Of a stretch of DNA of 64,000 nucleotides, positions 42,150 to 51,710 are shown one piece after another. The DNA comes from Klebsiella pneumoniae (GTDB lineage: Bacteria; Pseudomonadota; Gammaproteobacteria; Pseudomonadales; UBA5518). The translations under genes and the position numbers were made by a program. The notes below the pieces were generated by a model, which saw nothing but the letters and a program-made list of their open reading frames with translations, ran no database searches and was not told where the DNA came from. The DNA lies in contig CAMAXE010000015.1 of assembly GCA_945862145.1 (NCBI GenBank), positions 1 through 64,000 of the forward strand, read 5' to 3'. Position 1 is the stretch's first letter. The number at the start of each line of letters is the position of its first letter.

Positions 42150-43490
42150 TCAGCCTGAGCCCCCTGCAGGGCTCGCGCCGGACCGACGATCCGCCACCAG
42201 GTAAACCGCCAGTACGACCCCGGGGATGCCAAGCGCCGCGGAATACCCGAAGAACCCGGCGTAGCCGATCCAGTCCACCATCACACCGGACAGGCCACCG
42301 AGGAGTTTGGCCGGTAGTGTCATCAGGGAGCTGAACAAGGCGTACTGGGTGGCGGTGTATGCCGTGTTTGTGAGCCCCGAGAGGTACGCAATGAACACCG
42401 CGCTGGCGAGCCCTCCGCAGAGGTTGTCCGCGCTCACGACCAGCGCCAGCAGCGGCAGGCTGGGTTTGCTGAGGGCAAGAAGCACGAACAGCAGGTTGGT
42501 CCCTGCCACCAGGCCCGCTCCTGCCACGAGCGGACGCGCAATGCCGTAACGCACCACTAGCGCCCCTCCCAGGGCCGCACCTGCGATGGTCATGAAGAAG
42601 CCGAACACCTTGGTCACATCGGCAATCTGCGTTTTGCTGAAGCCGAGATCGAGGTAAAACGGGTTCGCCATCACACCCATGGTGATGTCGCTCAGCTTGT
42701 AGAGAGCGATGAGCGCCAGGATCGCTAAAGCCTGTCTCCCGCTCCGGGTAAAGAACTCGATGAAGGGTTCGATGAGGCCTTCGGTCACGAAGCGCATGAA
42801 GCGTTCGACCATCCCGCCCGCAGGCACCTGCCGCTCGGCGGAGACCTGGGGGTGTGCGGGCTCCCGCATCACCAGCGTCGCGACGATGCCCACCCCCGTC
42901 AGGGCAGCCATCAAGAGATATGCCACAGACCAACCTGCACCCTCGGCAATATAAAAGGCACCTGCACCCGCGACGAGCAGCGCCACGCGATACCCAAACA
43001 CATAGGCCGCTGCCATCGCGCCCTGTAGGTCCGTGTCGGCCGCCTCGATACGCCATGCATCGATCGTGATGTCCTGGGTCGCGGAGCTGAAGGCAACGAG
43101 CACCGCACACAGTGCAACCGCAGCAATGCTGGTGCGGGGGTCGAGCTGTGACATGCAGAGCAACCCTGTCGCGATGCCGAGTTGCGCCGCCAGCATCCAG
43201 CCTCGCCGCTTGCCCAGCAAGCGCGTAAGAAGCGGAAAGGGAAGCCGGTCGACCACCGGCGCCCAGATCACCTTCACCGAGTAGGTGACGCCCACGAGGC
43301 TGAAAAATCCGATCACGGAAAGATCAGTCCCGACATCGCGCAGCCATGCCGAAAGCGTGGAGAACACCAGGAGGTACGGCAGCCCCGCACTGAAGCCCAG
43401 CCACACCATTCCCGTGACGCGAGGGCCCGTATAGACCAGCGCGGCATCGCGCCAGGTGCGACTGCCTGGCTCCGGGCCAGCGGATGACAC
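42150..43490 (-). CDS. ampG: Muropeptide permease AmpG-family MFS transporter
   Basis: An inner-membrane importer of anhydro-muropeptides for peptidoglycan recycling; in beta-lactamase-inducible bacteria it provides the signal for AmpR. About 446 residues with 12-14 helices and the family blocks FSAGLPYLLVFSTLSAWLRD, FSSATQDITIDAWRIE and the helix after KRRGWM. Start is GTG 43490 or TTG 43496, both just at the end of yajQ, whose stop overlaps. AmpD and AmpE occur 10 kb away. Confidence 0.87.
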   Translation of the reverse strand: MSSAGPEPGSRTWRDAALVYTGPRVTGMVWLGFSAGLPYLLVFSTLSAWLRDVGTDLSVIGFFSLVGVTYSVKVIWAPVVDRLPFPLLTRLLGKRRGWMLAAQLGIATGLLCMSQLDPRTSIAAVALCAVLVAFSSATQDITIDAWRIEAADTDLQGAMAAAYVFGYRVALLVAGAGAFYIAEGAGWSVAYLLMAALTGVGIVATLVMREPAHPQVSAERQVPAGGMVERFMRFVTEGLIEPFIEFFTRSGRQALAILALIALYKLSDITMGVMANPFYLDLGFSKTQIADVTKVFGFFMTIAGAALGGALVVRYGIARPLVAGAGLVAGTNLLFVLLALSKPSLPLLALVVSADNLCGGLASAVFIAYLSGLTNTAYTATQYALFSSLMTLPAKLLGGLSGVMVDWIGYAGFFGYSAALGIPGVVLAVYLVADRRSGASPAGGSG

Positions 43491-43492
43491 GT

Positions 43493-43975
43493 TCAATCCC
43501 GGAAATTCTGGAACTGCAGCGGCGCCTCCAGCTCCTGCTTGCGCAGCAGCGCGATGGCCTCCTGCAGATCGTCGCGTTTCTTGCCGTTCACGCGGACCTG
43601 ATCGCCCTGGATCGAGGCCTGCACCTTGAGCTTGCCCTCCTTGATGATCTTCACGATCTGGCGCGCGAGTTCGATCTCGATGCCATGACGCATCGTGATC
43701 TCCTGCTTGACGATGCGCCCGCCACCCTGCGGGTCCGCCTCTTTCATGGCGCGGGCATCGATGCCGCACTTGGCAATGCTGGTACGCAACACATCACGCA
43801 TCTGCTGGAGCTGGAACTCGCTCTCGGCATGCAGCGTGACGACCCGCTCCTTGCGATCAAAACCGGCATCCACGCCCTTGAAGTCGAAGCGGTTGGCAAT
43901 CAGCCGCGCCGCCTGGTCAATGGCGTTGGTGAAGACGTGCAGGTCGACTTCCGAGACCACGTCGAACGAGGGCAT
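43493..43975 (-). CDS. yajQ: YajQ-family cyclic-di-GMP/nucleotide-binding protein
   Basis: 160 residues: two ferredoxin-like lobes with MPSFDVVSEVDLHVFTNAIDQA at the start and LRKQELEAPLQFQNFRD at the end, both diagnostic for YajQ (DUF520). In Xanthomonas and Pseudomonas relatives bind cyclic-di-GMP and control virulence gene expression; in E. coli it binds nucleotides and tRNA. ATG 43975 follows AGGAG. It is divergent from panE, as in Pseudomonas. Confidence 0.93.
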   Translation of the reverse strand: MPSFDVVSEVDLHVFTNAIDQAARLIANRFDFKGVDAGFDRKERVVTLHAESEFQLQQMRDVLRTSIAKCGIDARAMKEADPQGGGRIVKQEITMRHGIEIELARQIVKIIKEGKLKVQASIQGDQVRVNGKKRDDLQEAIALLRKQELEAPLQFQNFRD

Positions 43976-44001
43976 GCGTTTTCTCCTGCGGCAGCTTCGC
44001 G

Positions 44002-44976
44002 ATGCGCGATAATGCCCGGATGCAAGAGACACCCACAAGCGCAACGCGAACCGCATGGCATGTGCTGGGCGCGGGTGCCATGGGTTGCCTGTGGGCCGGC
44101 TCGCTTGCGAGCGCCGGGCATGCAGTCAGGTTGCTGCTGCGCGAGCCTCCCGCCTGCGGCGCGGATACCAGCATCACCCTGATCCCGCATCCCGCCGACG
44201 GCCTGCGCGGCGAGACACTGCAACTCCCCGTATGGCTCGAGGCTGCGCGGGACAGTGCACCCATAGCCCGCCTGCTCGCCTGCACCAAGGCGCCCGACCT
44301 GCTGCCAGCACTCGAACACACGGCCCCGCGCATTGCCGATGGCGCACGGGTGGTTTTGCTGCAGAACGGCATGGGGTTTCACGCCGCGGTGGCGGCCCTG
44401 CTGCCACGGGCAAGGATCTTCTGTGCGCTCAGCACGGAGGGCGCCTACCGGCAGGGTGCTCTCCACGCGCGCCACGCGGGCAGGGGCGAAACGCTGCTCG
44501 GCGCCTTCCCGGGCGGCAGCGGCAGCGCCGCGGAACTGGCGGACGAACTCGGGCGCGGATTCCTGCCAGTGCGCCCCACCGAAGACATCATCCCCGCGCT
44601 ATGGGCAAAGCTCGCCGTGAACTGCGCCATCAACCCGCTCACGGCGCTGCATGGCTGCAGCAACGGCGAACTGCTGGACCGCCCGGCGCTGCGACGCGAA
44701 TTCGACGCGCTCTGTGCGGAAATCGCCACCGTGCTCGCCGGACTCGGACATCCGCAGCTAGCGGCAACGGTGACGGCCGATGCCGCCCGGGTAGCGAGGG
44801 CTACAGCCACCAACCGCTCGTCCATGCGCCAGGATCTCGAGGCCGGACGCCGCAGCGAAATCGGTTTCATAACGGGGTTCCTCTGCCAGCACGCGCAGGC
44901 AGCAGCCCTTCCCTGCCCGCTGAACGACGCGCTCCTTGCCGCCGTGCGACAGCGCGAGCAATCGAAGCAGGCCTGA
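44002..44976 (+). CDS. panE: 2-dehydropantoate 2-reductase
   Basis: NADPH-dependent reduction of ketopantoate to pantoate in coenzyme A synthesis. The Rossmann motif GAGAMGCLWAGSLASAGH is near residues 23-40, and the catalytic Lys and substrate contacts KLAVNCAINPLTAL and NRSSMRQDLEAGRRSEIGFI are present. Start at ATG 44002 (324 residues) or at ATG 44020; only 26 bases separate 44002 from the divergent yajQ start, so promoters must overlap, and the second start could be leaderless. Confidence 0.93.
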   Translation: MRDNARMQETPTSATRTAWHVLGAGAMGCLWAGSLASAGHAVRLLLREPPACGADTSITLIPHPADGLRGETLQLPVWLEAARDSAPIARLLACTKAPDLLPALEHTAPRIADGARVVLLQNGMGFHAAVAALLPRARIFCALSTEGAYRQGALHARHAGRGETLLGAFPGGSGSAAELADELGRGFLPVRPTEDIIPALWAKLAVNCAINPLTALHGCSNGELLDRPALRREFDALCAEIATVLAGLGHPQLAATVTADAARVARATATNRSSMRQDLEAGRRSEIGFITGFLCQHAQAAALPCPLNDALLAAVRQREQSKQA

Positions 44977-45034
44977 ATGAGCCGTACATTCAAGACATGA
45001 CAACATCCATCACCCGCGATGCCACGAGGTCCCG

Positions 45035-45718
45035 ATGACGATTCCAACCCGTGTCATTCTTTCCTGGAGCAGCGGCAAGGATTCCGCCTATTCACTGCAT
45101 GTATTGCGGCAGGACCCGGGTATCGAGGTCGTAGGCCTGCTGACAACTTGCAACGAAGAAACCGATCGGGTGGCAATGCACGCCGTGCGTCGCGAATTGC
45201 TGCTCGCGCAGGCCGATGCCGTGGGGCTGCCGGTGCGTATCGTGAACATACCGAGTCCCTGCACGAACGCGGAATACGAAGCGCGCATGTCGGGTGCCGT
45301 GGCGGAACTGATCGCTGACGGCGTGGAGGCCATGGCCTTCGGCGATCTCTTCCTGGCCGATGTGCGCCGCTACCGCGAGCAGCAATTTGCCGGGACCGGC
45401 CTGAAGCTGCTGTTTCCGCTGTGGGGACGCCCACCTGCAGAACTGGCCCTCGAGATGCTCGCGCACGGCACGCGCGCGATCGTTACCTGCGTGGATCCGC
45501 GCGCACTCGATCCCACGGATGTACTTGGCGCGTACTGGGACGAGGCACTGCTGGAGCGCCTGCCAGACGGCGCCTGCCCCTGCGCCGAAAACGGCGAGTT
45601 CCACACCTTTGCCGTGGACGGCCCCGCATTCAGGCACGTCGTGGCAACGGAGCACGGGGAGCGCGTGGAGCGCGGCGGCTTCCATTTCATCGACTTGCTG
45701 CCTGCACGCTCGCTCTAA
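45035..45718 (+). CDS. Dph6-related ATP pyrophosphatase (PP-loop)
   Basis: A 227-residue adenine-nucleotide alpha hydrolase with PP-loop LSWSSGKDSAYSLHVL (residues 9-24) and the Dph6/MJ0570-like block GDLFLADVRRYREQQFAGTG. In eukaryotes Dph6 amidates diphthine, but bacteria lack diphthamide, so the substrate here is unknown. It converges on the B12 operon 15 bases away and is on the opposite strand. A link to cobalamin is only positional. Confidence 0.75.
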   Translation: MTIPTRVILSWSSGKDSAYSLHVLRQDPGIEVVGLLTTCNEETDRVAMHAVRRELLLAQADAVGLPVRIVNIPSPCTNAEYEARMSGAVAELIADGVEAMAFGDLFLADVRRYREQQFAGTGLKLLFPLWGRPPAELALEMLAHGTRAIVTCVDPRALDPTDVLGAYWDEALLERLPDGACPCAENGEFHTFAVDGPAFRHVVATEHGERVERGGFHFIDLLPARSL

Positions 45719-45733
45719 CGGGCACGCCGCGAA

Positions 45734-46648
45734 TCACTCAGCGGCGGGCGGCGCTACGGTCACGGCAGCCGTGCGACGGGCCTGATCGAGAAATCCGCAC
45801 AGCAACTCTGCGCCGTCCAGGATACGCACGGAGTGACGCTGCATCAGGTCGGGGGGAATCGAGAACACATGCTCCTCGCGCACGGCGGAGATCGCAGGCC
45901 ACGCCTTCCACATCTCCATCCAGGCCGGCTGGCCATCGTCACTGCCGCTCGCGATAATCACCTGCGGGTCTGCCTCTAGCACCGCCTCGATGCTGACATA
46001 GGGCACCAGCGGCACGGCAGAGCCGAACACGTTCAGGCCACCGCAGAGGGCAATCACATCGCTGACGATATGGCTGTCGTTCAGCGTCATCAGGGGTTCG
46101 TTCCAGATCTGATAGAAAACACGCACCGGCGCTTTGCCGCGCTGGCCGTGGCGCAGCGCCTCGAGCCTGCGCGTGAAATCTGCGGCCAGCGGTCGCGCCT
46201 GGTCTTCACGGCCCACCAGCCGCCCAAGGCGCAGGAAGAGCGCGGGAATGTCCTCGAGGCGTCGCGGCTCCACCTCGAACACCGGAAATCCCAGCGCGCG
46301 CACACGCCCGGGAATCTGGCCATTGCCGCTCTGCCAGCCGAACACCAGCTCCGGCGCGAGCGAGAGGATCAGCTCGTAGTTCGCGGTCGCGTAGTTGCTT
46401 ACCCGCGGTATCGCCTTCGCGGCATCCGGGTAATCGCTGTATTCATCGGCGCCGATGACATAAGCGCCGGCGCCGATATAAAAAAGCAGCTCCGTAATGT
46501 TCGGCGCCAGCGAAACGATGCGCGTGGCGGGCGCAGCCAGTGTGATCGTGTGCCCGGCGTCGTCGGCTTCGCGTATCAGCTCGGCCTTGGTCGCGGCACT
46601 GGCCAATAGCGAGAGCAGCAACAGTGCAGTGGCCGACAGGCCGTTCAT
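45734..46648 (-). CDS. btuF: Periplasmic cobalamin-binding protein (BtuF-like)
   Basis: 304 residues with an N-terminal signal peptide (LSATALLLLSLLASAATKA) and the periplasmic binding protein fold of the BtuF/HmuT cluster: RIVSLAPNITELLFYIGAGAYVIG near residues 43-66. Start ATG 46648 overlaps the ATPase stop by ATGA; a TTG one codon upstream is possible. As the last gene of the riboswitch-controlled run it should capture B12 in the periplasm and deliver it to the permease. Confidence 0.85.
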   Translation of the reverse strand: MNGLSATALLLLSLLASAATKAELIREADDAGHTITLAAPATRIVSLAPNITELLFYIGAGAYVIGADEYSDYPDAAKAIPRVSNYATANYELILSLAPELVFGWQSGNGQIPGRVRALGFPVFEVEPRRLEDIPALFLRLGRLVGREDQARPLAADFTRRLEALRHGQRGKAPVRVFYQIWNEPLMTLNDSHIVSDVIALCGGLNVFGSAVPLVPYVSIEAVLEADPQVIIASGSDDGQPAWMEMWKAWPAISAVREEHVFSIPPDLMQRHSVRILDGAELLCGFLDQARRTAAVTVAPPAAE

Positions 46649-47421
46649 CAATGCACCACCATCGGGGCGCCCGTCAGCGGATGCGGCATGAGCAGGCAGC
46701 GCAGCCCGAAAACGCGCTCCACCAGCGCTTGATCGAGCACCGCGGCGGGCGGCCCCTCGGCAGCCACCAGGCCGCAGCTAAGCACCACCATGCGGTCGGC
46801 GCAGCGCGCCGCGAGATTCAAGTCGTGCAGCACCGCAAGCACCGCAACACCCTCGCTGGCGAAGCGGCGCACCACATCGAGCGTAAGCTGCTGGTGCGAC
46901 AGGTCGAAAGCCGAAGTCGGCTCGTCCAGCAACAACACGCGAGAACCCTCAGGAGTCGGCTCCCAGATCTGGGCAAGCACCCGCGCAAGCTGCACGCGCT
47001 GCCTCTCGCCGCCGGACATCTGGGTGTAGTAGCGCTTGTCGAGATAGCCCGCATCCACCGCGTCCAGCGCCGCCTGCACGATCTCGCGATCGCGCGCGAC
47101 ACCGGTGTTGTGGGGAATGCGGGCGAGGGCTACGACCTCGCGCGCGGTAAACGGAAAATCCAGCGTCGAGTGCTGCGGCAGCACCGCCAGAACCCGCGCC
47201 CGCGATGCAGTGTCCCAGGCTGCGAGCGGGCGCCCGTTCAGTGCCACCAACCCGGCCGTGGGGTGAAGATCGCCGCAGAGCACGCGCAGCAGCGAGGACT
47301 TGCCGGCACCGTTCGGTCCGACGATCGCGGTGACCGTGCCCGGCTCCAGACCAAGGTCCACGTCACGCAGCAGGTCGAAACCCGAGACATGCAGATGGAT
47401 GCCGCTCGCGCGCAGGCCCAT
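46648..47421 (-). CDS. btuD: ABC transporter ATPase, cobalamin/heme class
   Basis: 257 residues: Walker A GPNGAGKSS, signature MSGGERQRVQLAR, Walker B VLLLDEPTSAFD, then H-loop. The stretch LAVLPQHSTLDFPFTAREVVALARIPH is typical of HmuV heme ATPases as well, so the name rests on the B12 riboswitch and btuB context. ATG 47421 with AGGAG upstream; two bases after the permease stop. Confidence 0.82.
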   Translation of the reverse strand: MGLRASGIHLHVSGFDLLRDVDLGLEPGTVTAIVGPNGAGKSSLLRVLCGDLHPTAGLVALNGRPLAAWDTASRARVLAVLPQHSTLDFPFTAREVVALARIPHNTGVARDREIVQAALDAVDAGYLDKRYYTQMSGGERQRVQLARVLAQIWEPTPEGSRVLLLDEPTSAFDLSHQQLTLDVVRRFASEGVAVLAVLHDLNLAARCADRMVVLSCGLVAAEGPPAAVLDQALVERVFGLRCLLMPHPLTGAPMVVH

Positions 47422-47423
47422 GT

Positions 47424-48458
47424 TCACAGACTCCTGCGCTGCTGTAACAGCAAGGCCACGAAAAACGGTGCTCCCATCAGCGCGGTGAGTATCCCCGCGG
47501 GAAGCTCCGCCGGCGCCACCACGACACGTGCGGCTGCATCCGCGAGCGTCAGAAGGAGCGCGCCGCCAATGGCGGCCGCGGGAATGACGCCGGAATGGTC
47601 CGGACCGATCGCAAGGCGCACCAGATGCGGCACGATCAGCCCGACGAATGCGATGGCACCTGCCACGGCCACGCAAGTGCCGACCCCGAGCGCGGTCAGC
47701 ACGATCAGGCGGCGCTTGACGCCCTGCACGTCGATGCCCAGATGTCGCGCCTCGGATTCCCCGAGCAGCAGCGCGTTCAGGGCTCTGGCCTCGCGCGGCA
47801 GCCACAGGGCCACGAGGCCGGCGACACCTGCGGCGATCAGTGCACGCGGCCAATTGGCAGTGCCTAGCGCGCCCATCTGCCACAAGCTCATCTGGCGCAG
47901 CATCTCGTTGTCGGCCAGGTATCCCAACAAGCTGTTGACGGCCCCGGCGATGGCGGAGACGGCGATGCCGGCGAGCAGCATGGTGTTCACGGAGGTGCCG
48001 AATGCAGTGGTTGCAAGGCGGTAGACGAGTACCGTCGCGAGCGCGCCGCCAATGAAGGCGCCGATGGCGACCAGGCCGAGCCCGGTCGCCTCGAACAGAC
48101 CACCCCAGTTACCGGCGCAGACAATCACCACGCTGGCGCCGACAGACGCGCCGCTCGAAACGCCGATCAGCGATGGATCGGCCAGCGGATTACGGAACAA
48201 CCCCTGCAGCATCGCGCCGCAACTCGCGAGCACAAGACCAACGCTGAATCCAAGCAGCACCCGCGGCGCGCGGATCTCGAGCAGGATGAGCGCGTCACGC
48301 GATGGCGCCTCGGGCGTAGCGATATAGCCTGCGATCGCGCGCACCATCGCAGTCGGAGAAATAGCCACCGGCCCGGTCATCAGCGCGATCGCCAACACGA
48401 CTGGCGTGGACAACAAGAGCAGCACCAGCAAACGCCCGCGGGTCAGCAGGCGCCCCAT
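47424..48458 (-). CDS. btuC: ABC transporter permease, BtuC/FecCD family
   Basis: 344 residues, about 10 helices, with family blocks RAPRVLLGFSVGLVLASCGAMLQGLFRNPLADPSLIGV, and GTSVNTMLLAGIAVSA, and the C-terminal GAIAFVGLIVPHLVRLAIGPDHS. It is the inner-membrane channel that receives cargo from BtuF. Two bases from both neighbours, so tightly coupled. Cobalamin specificity is inferred from context. Confidence 0.87.
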   Translation of the reverse strand: MGRLLTRGRLLVLLLLSTPVVLAIALMTGPVAISPTAMVRAIAGYIATPEAPSRDALILLEIRAPRVLLGFSVGLVLASCGAMLQGLFRNPLADPSLIGVSSGASVGASVVIVCAGNWGGLFEATGLGLVAIGAFIGGALATVLVYRLATTAFGTSVNTMLLAGIAVSAIAGAVNSLLGYLADNEMLRQMSLWQMGALGTANWPRALIAAGVAGLVALWLPREARALNALLLGESEARHLGIDVQGVKRRLIVLTALGVGTCVAVAGAIAFVGLIVPHLVRLAIGPDHSGVIPAAAIGGALLLTLADAAARVVVAPAELPAGILTALMGAPFFVALLLQQRRSL

Positions 48459-48460
48459 GC

Positions 48461-49420
48461 TCAGGCTCCCGGCCCGACGGGCGCGAGGGTGGGCATGCCG
48501 TTACCGGCGAGCGTGCGGGCTTGCGGCATGCCTGCAGGCAGCGGATGCAATTCCGGGTGCAAGGCGTGGGCAAGAATCTCCAGACTGTCGACCAGGCGCG
48601 GGCCGGGCCGGCTGAAATAGGCATTGCCGTCGAACAGCAATACACGCGGGCCCGCGGCCGCACGAAGATGCATCCACTCGGGCCGATCGAGAAACACACG
48701 GGTGTCCTCGAGGCTTCGCTGGATGTCGAAACCGCACAGGGCTATCACGAGCACATCGGGGCTTGCGTCCGCGAGCTCCTGCCAAGCGCGTCGCTGCGAT
48801 GGCTCGCGCGCAGCGCCCAGGCAGGGAATTCCTCCTGCGAGCGTGATCAGCTCCGGGACCCAGTGGCCACCGTCGAAAATCGGGTCGAGCCAGTCGAGCA
48901 AGGCAACGCGCGGCCGCGCGCCGGCGGCAATGGCAAGGCTGCGACTGGCCACTGCATCGATGCGTGACTGCAGTTGCGCGGTGTATTCACGTCCCCGCTC
49001 GACGCAACCGGCAGCCGCGGCAACCAAACCCACGGTGTCCAGCACGTCCTGCAGGCAGATCGGCTCCAGATTGACCACCACCGGCGCGCCCGGAAGGCTG
49101 CCGATCGCCCGCGCCACCTCGCTGCCGGAAACCGCGCAGACATCGCACAGCGCCTGGGTAACGATGAGGTCCGGGGCGAGCTCGCGCAGCAGCTCCTCTT
49201 CCAGGCTGTAGAGGGAGGCATCGTCCTGCAACTGCGCGGTGACCAGGCGGTCGATCGCGTCACTGGAAAGTCCCGGAGGAATGCGCGAGCGCGTGAGCAC
49301 GGGCAATCCCAGCACCGACGGTGGCCAGTCGCACTCATGCGAAACACCCACCAGATTGTTGCGCAAGCCGAGCCCGCAGACGAGCTCGGTTGCACTGGGA
49401 AGCAAAGTGACGATCTTCAT
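48461..49420 (-). CDS. Cobalamin-binding protein without signal peptide (BtuF family)
   Basis: 319 residues starting directly MKIVTLLPSATELVCGLGL, so no export signal is visible. The family pattern VGVSHECDWP and the C-terminal GDP..lobe are of the class III periplasmic binding fold. It starts by an ATGA overlap with the end of btuB. In many genomes this shorter cobalamin-binding protein accompanies btuB; a cytoplasmic location or non-classical role is possible. With the later BtuF it makes two binding proteins in one operon. Confidence 0.8.
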   Translation of the reverse strand: MKIVTLLPSATELVCGLGLRNNLVGVSHECDWPPSVLGLPVLTRSRIPPGLSSDAIDRLVTAQLQDDASLYSLEEELLRELAPDLIVTQALCDVCAVSGSEVARAIGSLPGAPVVVNLEPICLQDVLDTVGLVAAAAGCVERGREYTAQLQSRIDAVASRSLAIAAGARPRVALLDWLDPIFDGGHWVPELITLAGGIPCLGAAREPSQRRAWQELADASPDVLVIALCGFDIQRSLEDTRVFLDRPEWMHLRAAAGPRVLLFDGNAYFSRPGPRLVDSLEILAHALHPELHPLPAGMPQARTLAGNGMPTLAPVGPGA

Positions 49421-51342
49421 TGAAGCCTGTAGCGCATCCCTAGGTAGCCCCCGATGCCGGGCGCACCATACCCGAAAACTTCCTCGTAATCCTCGTCGAG
49501 GAGATTCTCCCCGCGGGCATAGAGCTCCACCGTATCGCCAAGGCTCCAGGTCGCATTCAGGTTGAGGAGCGTGTAGTCGTCCATCTTCACGATCTGCGAA
49601 GGCTCCGGATACGGCGGGAAGTACTGGTCGTCCTGCGTGCCGTTGTACTGGGCATTGAGGTTCAGCTGCAGGTCCGGGCGTGCCTGCCAGGCAAGCGTGA
49701 CGCTCCCGATGTGCGGTGCGCGACGCAGCTCATCGACGTTATTGCCCGCGTAGTCCGGTGCGGTCGAATCGGTGTAGGTATAACTGCCCGCCAGAGATAG
49801 CGTGTCCGAGATTGCAGCACGTGCCGCGATCTCCACGCCTTCGCGACGGCTGTCACCGTTCTTGTTGGCCGCGGTGAAATTGAAGGTGGAGGGATCGAAG
49901 ACGAAGCCGTCGATCTCGTCAGTGAGATCGGCACGAAAGAGCGTCAACGAAGCGTTCAATCTGCCGTCCTGCCAGGACTGCTCCACGCCCACTTCGCGGC
50001 TCTCGGACTCCTCGGGCTGCAGATCGGCGTTGCCCTGGAAGTTCGTGTAGTAGCCGAAGCGCTCGCTGAACGTGGGATTCTTGACAGCCGTGCCCCAGGC
50101 CGCTCGCAGGCGTGTCCCGGTCGATGCGATGTTGTAGACCGCCTCCAGGCGCCAGGCATCGGAGCCGTCAAACTCGGAATTGTCGTCGTGGCGCGCGCTG
50201 GCCGCGAGCGTCAGTGCATCGGCGAAGGTGCCCCGGTACTCGATCCCGGCGCTGTCGGTGTTGCGCGCGCGGTCCTGGTTGGGATCACCCCAGGGCTGGG
50301 CCAGCCCGCGCTGGCTGAAATCCTCTTCCTCGCGCTCGAGCAGCATCGAAATCTGCTGCGCACCCGCGGCCCACTGCACCGAGCCGAGATAGCGGTACTG
50401 GTCCTTGGTGGTGCTGGTGGAGCCGGAAATCGAACCGTACTCGACGTTGTCGTTGTCCCACCCCGTGTAGGCATACTCGATGCGGTGCTGCAGCAGGCCA
50501 TCGAGCATCGAGTAGTCGGCAAAGAGCCGCGCCGTGTCACCGCGGAAATCCGAGTAGACGTCGGCATCCTCGGGCAGGCCCGTGAGGTAGGAGGTGTTGT
50601 CGAAATCACTGCGCCCGTCGCTGCGTCGCGCCATGACGCCGACGCGCAGATCCGGCGTGGCCGACCATCCGCCCTTCAGCGTGTAGGTTTCATTGCGATA
50701 ACCATCTTTTTCCGAACCTTGGCGGGAGATGTTACGGCCTTCGGAGTCGATCACCGCGGCGCTTAGGTGCAGATCCGTTTTCTCGCCGCGATGGCCAGCG
50801 CCAACGCCTGCCTGATAGGTACCGAAACTGCCGCCCTCGGCATAAGCATCAGCGGACATCGGCGCGGTGGCCCCGCGCGTGATGACGTTGATCACGCCCG
50901 AAACCGCGTCGCTGCCGACCAGCGCGCTCTGCGGCCCGCGCAGGATCTCGATACGCTCGACGGAGTCGGCGCTGAGCGTTGCCCAGTTGAACTCGTCACC
51001 CTGCGAGGGATCATTGGCCTCGACCCCATCGATCAGCACGAGCAGGTGATTGCCTTCGGCCCCGCGCACGCGCACCTGCGTGGAGGACCCCAGCACGCCG
51101 CTGCGGCTGACGGCGAAGCCGGGCACGTCGCGCAGCAGGTCGCTCACCAGCACAGGCGCCCGGTAATGGATCTGGTCGGTGGTGATGACCGTAGCCGAAC
51201 TGCCAGAACGTGTTAGAGACACCGGCAGGTGCGAGGCGGTAACGATAACTTCCTCGTCGTAGCCACTGGCGGCGAGCGCGTGGCCAGACGCGAGACTTGC
51301 GAGGCCAACGGCCCGAGCTAGAGAACTAAGTCTGGTATTCAT
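49417..51342 (-). CDS. btuB: TonB-dependent vitamin B12 receptor BtuB
   Basis: An outer-membrane beta barrel importing cobalamin with TonB energy. A signal peptide (LARAVGLASLASGHALAA) is followed by the TonB box DEEVIVTA, the plug domain (RAPVLVSDLLRDVPGFAV, GVLGSSTQVRVRGAEGNHLLVLIDGVEANDP) and a barrel ending ...YLGMRYRLQ with terminal aromatic residues. Start ATG 51342 has GAGG upstream; ATG 51354 is four codons earlier. It is preceded by a cobalamin riboswitch. Confidence 0.93.
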   Translation of the reverse strand: MNTRLSSLARAVGLASLASGHALAASGYDEEVIVTASHLPVSLTRSGSSATVITTDQIHYRAPVLVSDLLRDVPGFAVSRSGVLGSSTQVRVRGAEGNHLLVLIDGVEANDPSQGDEFNWATLSADSVERIEILRGPQSALVGSDAVSGVINVITRGATAPMSADAYAEGGSFGTYQAGVGAGHRGEKTDLHLSAAVIDSEGRNISRQGSEKDGYRNETYTLKGGWSATPDLRVGVMARRSDGRSDFDNTSYLTGLPEDADVYSDFRGDTARLFADYSMLDGLLQHRIEYAYTGWDNDNVEYGSISGSTSTTKDQYRYLGSVQWAAGAQQISMLLEREEEDFSQRGLAQPWGDPNQDRARNTDSAGIEYRGTFADALTLAASARHDDNSEFDGSDAWRLEAVYNIASTGTRLRAAWGTAVKNPTFSERFGYYTNFQGNADLQPEESESREVGVEQSWQDGRLNASLTLFRADLTDEIDGFVFDPSTFNFTAANKNGDSRREGVEIAARAAISDTLSLAGSYTYTDSTAPDYAGNNVDELRRAPHIGSVTLAWQARPDLQLNLNAQYNGTQDDQYFPPYPEPSQIVKMDDYTLLNLNATWSLGDTVELYARGENLLDEDYEEVFGYGAPGIGGYLGMRYRLQ

Positions 51343-51472
51343 GGAGAACCTCATCCTGGACTGCTTGGTACAGGAAATGAGGCAGAGGGAGGAGAGTGGT
51401 CACGGACGGCGGAAGCCGGCGCGGACAACCACCGACAAAGCCCGCCGCTTCATCACTGCAGTAAACGCGTCA

Positions 51473-51628
51473 GGCCGGTGTCGGGCTCCAGCCAGATGGC
51501 TGATACCGTTGCGGGGGCAGCGTTGGCATGATCCGTATCTCGCCTTGATGGGCTACGGATGCACCAAACTTCCCGTTTACCCCGTTCCAATCTCCCCTGC
51601 AAAGGGCGATGAGCGGGCACCTGTCGCG
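51473..51628 (-). ncRNA. Cobalamin (AdoCbl) riboswitch
   Basis: On the minus strand the leader of btuB reads ACAGGTGCCCGC, then AACGGGAA, TTTGGTGCATCCGTAGCC, GCTGCCCCCGCAACGGTA and finally the B12 box AGCCCGACACCGGCC (51473-51487), matching the consensus rAGYCMGgAgaCCkGCC. These are the core elements of the aptamer in proper order. It should shut down expression of the btu genes when adenosylcobalamin is present, either by hiding the start region or by stopping transcription. No separate terminator was seen between 51355 and 51472. Confidence 0.92.
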
Positions 51629-51634
51629 GGCCGG

Positions 51635-51664
51635 ATAGTGGGCGCGGGGTGAGTCGTGTGTCAA
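51635..51664 (-). promoter_or_regulatory. Promoter of btuB operon
   Basis: TTGACA (51659-51664), an 18-bp spacer and CACTAT (51635-51640) on the minus strand. Transcription would start near 51628, the first bases of the riboswitch. Confidence 0.65.
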
Positions 51665-51710
51665 CACGATCTTCGTTGCAGAAGGGTTGCGTGCTCAAAG
51701 GTCGGCGCAA

